This document shows, one piece after another, positions 1 through 9,195 of a stretch of 64,000 nt of DNA (positions are counted from its first letter, which is position 1; each line of letters starts with the position of its first letter). The notes below the pieces were generated by a model. The model saw only the letters and a program-made list of their open reading frames with translations, had not been told where the DNA came from and did not search any database. Source of the DNA: Musa acuminata AAA Group (lineage: Eukaryota > Streptophyta > Magnoliopsida > Zingiberales > Musaceae); NCBI RefSeq assembly GCF_036884655.1, contig NC_088340.1, forward strand, positions 8,372,501 through 8,436,500, read 5' to 3'. The translations under genes and the position numbers were made by a program.

Positions 1-200
1 AAATCTTTATTTACTACTAATATGAGACTAAACTTGGATCTTGTAATTAAATCAAAAGAGAAAGATCTAGAATTCAAGATTAAAGATTATCTCTTCATAA
101 AGATCTCTTCAATAAGAGATAATATGTGATTCAAATGGAATAGGAAATTAGCTCCATAACATATTGATACTTTTGAAGTGTTACAACAGATTCGATCAAT

Positions 201-267
<67 letters not shown>

Positions 268-743
268 CCTTTGCCACAAAGTTGTAAACATACATAATGT
301 TCCATGTGTTAGTACACCACACATATATTGCTACTTATTTGGAGTAGTCAATCTATATTTGAAAGCAAACAAGCATGTTCTAAGAAATAAAAATAATATT
401 TTTATTAAATGTTCATTATCAGTATCATATAGAGAATGAAGTCAGCTAGAAAATAGAATATGATATTAGAAAGAAGGTTAATCAAATTTGGAGATCAAAT
501 TTCAAGATGGGTTAGAGAGAACGTAATAATCATAATGTTTTTAAAAATATAAAAAATCATAAATGATACACACCTCATCATTATTATTTGCCTTCTAATT
601 TGCTGCCTAATTTTTCATATAATACATCTCATTATCAGCATTTACTTCCTATTTATTATAAATTGGTAACAAATAACTAATTAAATTTTTATTTAAATAA
701 AACTAATATGGAAAATGTTTTATGCATTCCTCCTTTTTTTTAA
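1..743. other. AT-rich upstream region of F-box copy 1
   Basis: No gene seen. From about 280 to 700 the text is a diverged copy of the sequence that lies upstream of the other three F-box genes (about 6420-6850, 14480-14900 and 24340-24750), so this is the left part of an older array unit rather than unrelated spacer. It contains a long TA microsatellite. Short open frames here are translations of that microsatellite. Confidence 0.6.
204..264. repeat. (TA)n microsatellite
   Basis: About 30 uninterrupted AT dinucleotides. The two open frames reading Tyr-Ile repeats across it are artefacts. Confidence 0.97.
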
Positions 744-750
744 TATATAA
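744..750 (+). promoter_or_regulatory. TATA box, F-box copy 1
   Basis: TATATAA at the same relative place as TATATAA in the other three F-box copies, followed within about 110 bp by a conserved splice donor (gagatt|gtaagttct). The transcription start is inferred to lie about 30 bp downstream. Confidence 0.5.
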
Positions 751-853
751 ATCATGATAGACAACTCTCTTTTTCATCTAATTTGAGAGGGATTTAACTT
801 TAAGTAAGAATGTGGATGGAAGACTAGCCAAACATGATCTCCATAGAGAGATT

Positions 854-862
854 GTAAGTTCT

Positions 863-893
<31 letters not shown>

Positions 894-1420
894 ATCAAAT
901 TATTGCTTAATATTTTATTTGCTTAATATTTCATAAAATTTTGATCTTTATCAATTTTATGTTTTCGATAAAAATATTTTATATCTTTATATTTCAACAT
1001 CATTAATTTAAATAATTGTTTTAAAATTTTATATCATGAAATAAAATTTGTAAATAACATTTAATTTTCTTCGTGTCTTTATGTACTATATTAAATGATT
1101 TATCATAAAAAAAAATTTATTGATTGGTTCATATTAAATTCAAGAACCTTCAACTTGAATTCAGGTTAGTCATATGGTAGAGTAGACTCGGTATCGAATT
1201 TAATGTATTTTACTTATAATGAATTTAAACACTCGATAGAGACTAATCAAAATTTGAATTTAATCATCAGTTGATAATAAATTTGTTATTATGAGGTATA
1301 TATTCAAAAAAGATTTTTGTAACACATACGTATTGGTTATGATGGAATTGTATGCATCTAAGTAATTAACCACAGGTAGAGAGAAGATATACTTCTTCTC
1401 GGGGTTTTCCGAATTGCAAG
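854..1420 (+). other. Predicted 5'-leader intron, F-box copy 1
   Basis: Donor gtaagttct at 854 is conserved in all four copies (also 7016, 15083 and 24889). A plausible acceptor, gaattgcaag, ends at 1420, three bases before the start codon. The intron body is AT-rich and contains a TA run at 866-893. It is inferred from conserved splice sites; no transcript evidence is available here. Confidence 0.45.
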
Positions 1421-1423
1421 GCA

Positions 1424-2542
1424 ATGTCTGAAGCGCCTGCTTCCAACAACAACATGGAGAAGACGTCGTCGGAGCTTCCACCGGACCTCTTCATGGAGAT
1501 ACTATCGTGGATCCCCGCTAGGGCCCTTTTGAAGCTCCGGTGTGTACGCAAACACTGGTACTCCATGACAACCGATCCTGTCTTCATCAGATTTCACCTG
1601 CAACAACAGCAACTCCTCCCTCAAGTTACCTCCGTCCTCACATTTCACAAGCGACTGAACGATGGAGCAGCCGTGTCTCTCCTGGATGTAGTCGACGCAC
1701 CGTGGGCTGCAAAGCATGTCGTCGTTTGGGACAACCACCCACTGCTGAACATATCTTCTCCTTGCCATGGATTGATTTGCCTCTACCACATCTACATGGA
1801 GCCCGACGTCTGCATCTACAACCCCGCCACTCGCAAAAGCTTCTCCTTGCCGCAAAACTTCACCAGCGAAGATATACTTCTATCTGCGTTTTGCTTAGGA
1901 TACCATCCAATTTCAAGACAGTATAAAGTTATCCATGTGTTCGACACCCGATCGAACGGGTTGGGGATGGAAGTACTCACTGTTGGCGGAAGTACATGGA
2001 GGAAGGTGGACGTGAGCTGCGCTCGTACCACGTTTACGTCGATAAAGATGGGAAGACCGAGTGCAACTGGAACTATGTACTGGCTTGCACTGAGGCAGGG
2101 AACCCTGGAAGACATTATTCTCTCCGTTGATCTAGATGATGAAAGGCTCATAGAGGTTCCTTTACCACAAACTGAACGCCACCATGATGGAGGTCACAAA
2201 TCATTGACAGAGTTGGAAGGCACCATTCATTTGGTTAGCCACTGGTTCGCCAAGGCAAACTGGATGGATATTTGGATGTTACGAGAGTCGGGTGCCCATC
2301 GACTGTGGATCCATAGGTTTCATCTCCGTCTGTGTGCTTTGCCGAGGGGAGTACGCCCGATGGAGAGAGAATTACGTCCTCCCATGCCTCTTCTCATCAA
2401 TCAGGGCAAGATTCTGATGCGCGACTGTCGAAGACTAGTTTATTTCGATCCGGCGATCGAAGGCTTGCAGCATGAAGTAGTCATTCGTGCTTATGATGAT
2501 TTCATTGCTTTTGTCACCGTGGAAAGCCTTGTTTCATTTTAG
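1424..2542 (+). CDS. F-box protein with F-box-associated domain, copy 1
   Basis: Predicted substrate-recognition subunit of an SCF (Skp1-Cullin-F-box) ubiquitin ligase. The 372-residue protein has an F-box at about residues 16-57 (LPPDLFMEILSWIPARALLK, then LRCVRKHWYSM), a Gln-rich run, then an F-box-associated region from about residue 100 with the usual landmarks LGYHPISRQYKVIH, GGSTWRKV, GTMYWLA and ILSVDLDDERL. The ATG at 1424 starts just before the F-box and sits three bases after a likely leader-intron acceptor. There is one uninterrupted coding exon. It is the most diverged of the four tandem paralogues in this window (others at 8086, 16129 and 26117). Its ubiquitylation target cannot be read from sequence. 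Confidence 0.9.
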   Translation: MSEAPASNNNMEKTSSELPPDLFMEILSWIPARALLKLRCVRKHWYSMTTDPVFIRFHLQQQQLLPQVTSVLTFHKRLNDGAAVSLLDVVDAPWAAKHVVVWDNHPLLNISSPCHGLICLYHIYMEPDVCIYNPATRKSFSLPQNFTSEDILLSAFCLGYHPISRQYKVIHVFDTRSNGLGMEVLTVGGSTWRKVDVSCARTTFTSIKMGRPSATGTMYWLALRQGTLEDIILSVDLDDERLIEVPLPQTERHHDGGHKSLTELEGTIHLVSHWFAKANWMDIWMLRESGAHRLWIHRFHLRLCALPRGVRPMERELRPPMPLLINQGKILMRDCRRLVYFDPAIEGLQHEVVIRAYDDFIAFVTVESLVSF

Positions 2543-2940
2543 AATTTGATGCATATAATATATATGACCATTCTTAGGGCCCCCTATTTCTTTTTTTATT
2601 GGAATTATGAATTAGTCATAGCATCGTCACTAATATTCGTTTTTGTGACCAAAATTTTAGGATCATGACGAATGATATTTTAATTGATAATATTACTCTT
2701 GTTGTCACTAAACAACTAACAGTGATAGCTTATATATATTGTCGCTAACTTACAAATTGAATTCTAAGTTTGCATATACGACGAAATATAGAATGATCAT
2801 ACAATCTAAACCGTAGGATGGCACAAGTATACTTGGGCTTGGTTCGACTCGAGGTAACTCAAGTTAATTGAGCCGTCTCAAACAACATACTTACATGGGC
2901 CAAGACTTGGACCAATTGTTGAACGAGAAGCACGCTTGGG
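2543..2940. other. Spacer after F-box copy 1
   Basis: No gene seen. Only the first bases after the stop (aatttgatgcat...) match the 3' flanks of the other F-box copies; the remainder is unique within the window. Confidence 0.6.
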
Positions 2941-2942
2941 CT

Positions 2943-3425
2943 TGGTTCGACTCGAGCTAGCTCAAGGTTGTCGAGTCATCTCAAGCAGCGTACTTACATT
3001 GCAAAGGCCACAAAGACATCATTTGTCATGATCCCTAGCGACTCCGAACCCGGAAACCCGTCGCCGCCGGAGCGATCCTGTAAGCCGGCGATCTCTGCCG
3101 CCTTTAGATTCCCTCAATCGGCCGTGGTAATCACTGTTGCAATCAACCTCCATTCGTCGCCTTTCGGTGATCTCAAACGTCCGAGTCGAGCTACCTCAAG
3201 GTTGTTGAGTCATCTCAAGCGGCATACTTACATAGCAAAGGGGACAAAGGCATCATTTGTCATGATCCCTGGCGACTCCGAACCCAGCAAAGCCGTCGCC
3301 GCCGGAGAGATCCTGCAAGCCGGTGAGCTCTGCCGCCTTTAGATTCCCTCAATCGGCCGTGGTAATCACTGTTGCAATCAACCTCCATTCGTCTCCTTTC
3401 GGTGATCTCGAACGTCCGCCTTGAT
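2943..3425 (+). repeat. Local tandem duplication, about 235-bp unit, two copies
   Basis: The segment containing ttgtcatgatcccta/tggcgactcc, the GCCG-rich stretch and the cctcaatcggccgtgg stretch occurs twice here (about 2943-3180 and 3181-3425) but only once at 11310-11530 and 19400-19620. A shorter related start (gcttggttcgactcgag, about 2838-2900) precedes them. It forms the 5' flank of the first small-gene copy. Confidence 0.8.
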
Positions 3426-3567
3426 CAATGTGATTATCGTTGTCGTTGTCGAGATTCGATCGTCGTCGCTTAGGCTTCCGGTTCTAGTAGAATTTCTCTC
3501 CTCTTGTCCCTCTCACCATGACTACCACTTTTATTTTTCTCTTATTTTGCAGTACTGCCCAACAATC

Positions 3568-4387
3568 ATGATCTGCTACGCCGTCCGTGGAAGAGAGGGA
3601 GAGGAGCCAGCCGGCGGGCCAAGGAATCCATGGGGTAGTCGGATGAGGTATGTAGATGGAAGCTACGATTTCTTTTCCACCTTCGATGATATAGTTTCTC
3701 TTTGTTTCCAATGTCGTGATGTTTGAACCACTGATCGACTTTCAGAACGAATGAAGTTGCAGGAAATAGATTATGGGGTATGCTAGCTTCAATGGTATGT
3801 CAACGGCTTTCCTTTTAAATGGTTTATGATATGATGTTGTAAGTGCATTCTCGAAACAAGACTTGTTGGTATTGCAGGTACGGATGATGCCGGATTTGCT
3901 AGATTATGAGCAGAAGGATGTTAAAACTTTTGTTTTATGGGTAAGGATGGTCATGCTATTCAAGACAGTTCCAACTTTTTCTAATATAACCCTAGCAATA
4001 TATTTGAATTGACTCACCAATTCTTCTTATTTTTTATGTATACTGTGTACTCGAAAAATATGGCATTCTTGTACCGATGTTTTAGTAACCTAATCTATGA
4101 CAACTGCAACGATGGAGATTTGATATCAATAAAACTGTATCATTGTTGTTATTTCTCTTTATGTTACATAAAGTTCGTTGCCTAACCTATCTTTATGTTA
4201 CCACCTCTATACAATTGCCCTGGATAGTGATATACGAATAGTTAACTGTATGTTACCATCTCTATACAATTGTGCTGGATAGTGATATACGAATAGTTAA
4301 CTTTATTTTTATTTTTATTTTGTTGCAAAATGCATGCAGGAAAAAGGAATAACCAGTCTTGTTCTGGAGAAATCCGTTAAGCTATGA
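3568..4387 (+). CDS. Putative small four-exon gene, copy A (79 residues)
   Basis: Product not recognised. Exons 3568-3647, 3746-3794, 3878-3940 and 4340-4387 join in frame across three clean GT-AG introns (donors gtatgt, gtatgt, gtaagg; acceptors ttcag, ttgcag, tgcatgcag). The 79-residue protein begins MICYAVRGREGEEPAGG, continues TNEVAGNRLWGML and MMPDLLDYEQKDVKTFVLW, and ends in VLEKSVKL before TGA. It has no signal peptide and no obvious membrane segment; the central part is acidic-hydrophobic and probably helical. Phases 2, 0 and 0 agree at every junction, which is unlikely by chance, and copy B keeps the same structure. The ATG has a weak context and true 5' exons may lie further up (a possible donor gtgagc is at 3324). 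It could be a captured fragment of a longer gene. The role is unknown. Confidence 0.45.
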
Positions 4388-6907
4388 TAAGCAGGAGCAG
4401 CAATTGGGTTTTTTCAGCAATGGCTGGCATGCATTCAACCTGTTCCTTTGTGAGAGTATGTTCTAGTGTGTTTTTTTTTCTTTTTTGTATTGCTAATGAT
4501 AGTTTGCTTATCAGAAATATAAGGTAGCTATATGATGTTAATGTTTGTCATCTACAACATGCACTATCATGAATTGTCACCACCGTAAAGTTTATAAATG
4601 CAGCAGAAAATATGTCATCCATTTCTTATTTCTCAAGCTTAATCATTGTACTTGCTGAAATCAGTAAGGCTTGTTCTCTCAAACATTCTTCAGGATTCGA
4701 GATATCTGGTTTAAGAGTGATAAGGCAGAAGTAACTTCATGCAGGTAATTTTTATAACCATTTCATCAACAACTATTGTTCTATGTAGTGCTATGTTCAA
4801 TGGGGCCAACTACTGCCATCATATCAACTTTATAGGCAATGTTATCTCATCAACTCAATTACTTACAAAGTTTGATATATATTGTGTCTATATACATATC
4901 TTACATCATTGAACAACAGTCTCCTTGGATTTTTAATTAGTTTGTACATATAAAGTTTCCTATTAACACTGCTTTGTATTTCATTTTTGCACAGGTCACT
5001 ATGTATCTAATGTCTGTCACATTGACCTTTCATCAATTTTGTTAAGAGCTGCATTTTATTTTATGATTCTTTTCCTCTAGAATAAGAAATGAATAGAGAT
5101 TCTAGTCTTGGATTAACCAACAATGTAAGAAGAGGACAAAACACTGAAGTGACTTTTACTGAAGATATAATAATTACATCTCAAAAAATGGACAAGTAAA
5201 AAAAGTATGCTGTCTAATGTACCACAATATTTGAGCATATTCAGCATGTAGATAGCATTAAAAAAAATACATGAAGAAATTATGGTAAAACGAGTTAAAT
5301 CTTAGTTTGCTTTTGTATGTGTTCTTGATCACAAATGAATCGAATGCCAATAAATATGTATTTATTAGCATGAGATTTCTATTTCTTTCTTCTGCTTATT
5401 TATATTTTGCATTTCATACATGGAGGCCGAAACATCCTCTTTTTTTTTGTGGCTTTCGGAGGCTTATGTTTACCACTTTGACCTTGAAATAATTTGGTGA
5501 AAACCCTTCACCTTTTGATTCATCTTATATACGCTGGTGTATCCATGTATGCAATCAGAGGCTTATCTTAAAATAATAATTCTATAAAATGATAAAATGG
5601 TTGCAAAATCTGGCTTAACAATTTGTTCAGTGGCAAATTTAACATGTATTATAAATTTGGTTATTTTTTTCTGCTTTCAAGTGTCAATTCTCCATATTTT
5701 AATTTTCTAACAAACTCACCAAACACGATTGCTACTGTCATCGAGCTAATAGGTGGAAGGATTAGGGAACAGAGAAAACATAAATAAAAGATTCATAAAA
5801 GAACTCAGATTTGAAGAAAAGAGTCGGACAAGGATGCCTTCTTGCCGATTACATAATCTATATTTCTACCAACTTGTATTAGAGAATGTTTTTTAGCCTA
5901 TGTCTTTACATGTTTTTTGTATCCCCTTTTATCCTTTCTCTACCTTAATAAGCGTAAGACTAGAATTATTAAGTATGACACCTAATCAGTTTCTTGCTGG
6001 TTTTATGATATGATCTTTCTTGGTGGAAAAAATTACAGAAACTTAAAATAGAAATACATGTAAAACCATAGTTGGTGGACCATCTCAATGTTCAAGACTA
6101 GAATTTCAACAAATGGACAATGTTTCTATCAAATTCCACCATGGATGATGTGTTTAAAAGAGTCATATGATATAAAAGCAACTATTGGAGGAAGTCCATA
6201 AATCAAGATTTGTCATAAATTTGGATAGTACTAAAATATATCATGATTTGCACCAAAGGTATTGGTGATGAGGTATGAAGATAGACATAATCAAGTACAT
6301 TTCAAAATAGATAGTTTGTCAGCAAGCGAGGACTGAACAACAAGTATCTATTGAAAAATTATAAAAAGTGTCTATTTCAATTTATTTATACTTTTGAAGT
6401 CTTATAAATGATTTCATAAGTTGCATATATAGTGGCTATGCCACAAACTTAGTATACATACATGATATTCTGTGTCAGGTGTCAATGTGGATACCTACAC
6501 AATGTATCAGTACTCCAAAAGTAAATTGGTAGCCAACCTAGATTTGGAAAGAAATAAGCATGATCTATGGAATAAATTTGTTATCAATATCATACAACGA
6601 ATGAAGCCACATGGAAAATAGAATATGATGTTAAAATGAAGGTCAATCAAATTTGGGGACCAAATTTCAAAGGAAGAGATGTAAAAAATTTAATCATCAT
6701 AGTTTCTTATGAATTTGAAAAACCATAAATGATATGCACCTCATCATCATTATTTACCATCTAATTTTTCATAGAACACTTCTAATCATTTAGCATTTAT
6801 TTCCTACTTATAAATACCTTAGTGAAAAATAACTAATTTAATTTTTGTTTAAATAAAAATAATATGGAATGCACTTTCCTACGTCAGTTGAGATCCTCCT
6901 CATCTCC
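4388..6907. other. Spacer in unit A
   Basis: No protein gene supported. A further exon-like piece, gattcgagatatctgg followed by a good donor (catgcag|gtaatt), lies at about 4694-4743 and recurs in the other units, so the small gene's transcript may continue with non-coding 3' exons. The rest is AT-rich and repeated nearly unchanged at about 12460-14970. Confidence 0.5.
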
Positions 6908-6914
6908 TATATAA
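6908..6914 (+). promoter_or_regulatory. TATA box, F-box copy 2
   Basis: TATATAA in the context catctcctatataattcttg, conserved word for word in units B (14975) and C (24797). It is about 108 bp before the conserved leader-intron donor. Confidence 0.6.
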
Positions 6915-7015
6915 TTCTTGGCAGACACCCCTCTTTCATCTAATTTGAGAGGAATTTGACTGTAACTGAGGATCTTCATTGGAAGACTAGGTAACGTGAT
7001 CACTTTCAAGAGATT

Positions 7016-8029
7016 GTAAGTTCTCTGTTTTTTATTTAAATAATAAAATTATTGCTTGATGTATTCTTCACTTAATATTTCACAAAATTTTGATCTTCAT
7101 CAATTTTATATCATCAATAAAAATGTTATATATATATATTATATATATATATTATATATATATATATGTATATTTATATTTTGGCATCAATATTTTTAAA
7201 TAATTGTTTTGAAATTTTATATAATGAAGTAAAAAATTTATAAATGATATTTAATGATGTTCATGTCTTTATGTAATATATTAAATTAGTTAGCATCAAA
7301 GTAAATTGTTTATATTTTTAAATTTTAAAAATATATATTTAAATTATGATTAAATACAGAAATAAAAGGGAAGGGGAGATGATGGTTGGGGGAGTAGGCC
7401 TAGGTTATGTTTGTAAACAACTCAAGGTCGATTGGATTGAACTGAACGTGGGCTCAGCTCAAATTCAAGCTAGTCTTAAGGTCTAACGAATTTAAGAGAT
7501 TTTATTTTTAATGAATTTTAACACTGGTTAAAGATTAAATAATTTTTTAGTTTAATTATCAGTTGAGATTAAAGTTGATATTATGAGGTTGGTATTTAAA
7601 AAGATTTTTCTTATATATATGTACTAGTTATGGTGAAATTCTTGTATACTTGAAAGTGCATAGACTAAATAAAAATTATGAATAATGATACAAGAGGAAG
7701 GTAGGTATAGGGACTAGATGGTTGCCGCATCCATTCCTCGGAGTACCATATTCCCTTCTTTCATATGAATGACGCCACTCCATTCACTTCACTTAGTGTA
7801 ATAAGTACTCATCCCATGGATTGAAGTCTCTTTATCTATGTTGATAGAATGAAAATATTATTAAGTGTTCGACCCATTCTATGTAATAAAACAAAGATAA
7901 TGGATAATTATGTGTATGATAATTCTGTATGTTTGAAATGTGCTATAATGATACATCATATTTGGAGTTCCTTCCCCACATCATCTAAGATTTGAAGGTT
8001 CAAATTTTTATATTTGTTGGACTTTTTAG
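7016..8029 (+). other. Predicted 5'-leader intron, F-box copy 2
   Basis: Donor gagatt|gtaagttctc and acceptor ggactttttag|gactac are conserved in all three repeat units. The intron would be 1014 bp and would place the spliced leader directly before the F-box ATG. The interior is AT-rich with mixed TA runs near 7120-7170. Confidence 0.5.
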
Positions 8030-8085
8030 GACTACCAGGAGAAAGAAAAGATATTTCGTCTCTGGATCTTCTGAATTTGAAGGCC

Positions 8086-9195
8086 ATGTTTGAAGCACCT
8101 CCTGCAAAGAACGTGGAGATGACGGAGCTTCCATCGGACCTCTTCATGGAGATACTATCATGGATCCCGGCCAGGGCCCTCTTGAAACTCCGGTGTGTGT
8201 GCAAATGCTGGTATTCCATAACAACAGACCTTGACTTCGTCCGACTGCATCAGCAACAACAGCAACTCCTCCCTGAAGTTACTTCCATCCTCACATTTCA
8301 CCGACACTTTACCAACGTTAGATCTCTCTTGTCGCGCCTGGATGTAGTTGATGCACCGTGGGTTGCAAAGCATGTCGCCGTCTGGCACAGCCGCCCACTG
8401 CTGGTCATGTCACCTCCTTGCCATGGATTATTTTGCCTCTACCACATCTACATGGAATTGGATGTTTGCTTGTACAACCCCGCCACCTGCAAAAGCTTCT
8501 CCTTACCGCATAATTTTACCAGTGTAAATATAATTCTTTCGGACTTTTGCTTAGGATATCATCCAGTTTCAAGACAGTACAAAGTTATCCATACGTTCTG
8601 CACCCGATCGACCTCGTTGGCGATGGAAGCACTCACTGTTGGTGGAAGTACATGGAGGAAGGTGGAAGTGAGCAGCGCTCTTGCTATGCTTACTTTGTTA
8701 AATTGGGGAAGACCAAGTGCAACTGGAACTATGTATTGGCTTGCACAAAAGAACGTCCTGGAAGACATTATTCTCTCTCTTGATCTAGACAATGAAAGGC
8801 TCACACAAGTTCCTTTTCCAGATATTAAACGCCAACATGGGAGAGGTAACAACTCATTGATAGAGATGGAAGGCACCATTCATTTGGCTATCCATTGGTT
8901 CGCCATGGTAGACTGGATGGATATTTGGATGCTGCAAGAGTCGGGTGCCCACCGAGTGTGGATTCATAGGTTTCATCTCCATCTGTGTGCATTGCCGACG
9001 GGAGTTGGCCAGGTGGAGAGAGTTTTACGTCCTCCTATGCCTCTTCTCATAAACCATGGCAAGATTCTGATATGTGACTATCGAAGATTAGTTTACTACG
9101 ATCTGGTGAGCAAGGGCTTGCAGCATGAGGAGGTATTTCATGCTTGTGATGATTTCATTGCTTTTGTCATCGTTGAAAGCCTTGTTTCATTTTAG
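8086..9195 (+). CDS. F-box protein with F-box-associated domain, copy 2
   Basis: Predicted SCF ubiquitin-ligase specificity subunit, 369 residues, apparently intact. The F-box is at about residues 14-55 (LPSDLFMEILSWIPARALLK, LRCVCKCWYS); the F-box-associated region includes LGYHPVSRQYKVIHTF, GGSTWRKVEV, GTMYWLAQ and ILSLDLDNERL. I start it at the ATG at 8086. The frame is open to 8014, but only from a TTG, and in the sister copy at 16129 a 1-base deletion removes that upstream frame, so the extension is not coding. It differs from the broken copy 3 by about five residues over the full length apart from that copy's stop, indicating a very recent duplication. Confidence 0.92.
   Translation: MFEAPPAKNVEMTELPSDLFMEILSWIPARALLKLRCVCKCWYSITTDLDFVRLHQQQQQLLPEVTSILTFHRHFTNVRSLLSRLDVVDAPWVAKHVAVWHSRPLLVMSPPCHGLFCLYHIYMELDVCLYNPATCKSFSLPHNFTSVNIILSDFCLGYHPVSRQYKVIHTFCTRSTSLAMEALTVGGSTWRKVEVSSALAMLTLLNWGRPSATGTMYWLAQKNVLEDIILSLDLDNERLTQVPFPDIKRQHGRGNNSLIEMEGTIHLAIHWFAMVDWMDIWMLQESGAHRVWIHRFHLHLCALPTGVGQVERVLRPPMPLLINHGKILICDYRRLVYYDLVSKGLQHEEVFHACDDFIAFVIVESLVSF

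Noticed and set aside
87..322. Two open frames with long Tyr-Ile repeats
   Set aside because: They are translations of the TA microsatellite at 204-264, not genes.
8014..8085. 24-residue N-terminal extension of F-box copy 2
   Set aside because: It begins with TTG, and the same stretch is frameshifted by a 1-base deletion in copy 3. It lies at the predicted leader-intron acceptor, so it is leader rather than coding sequence.
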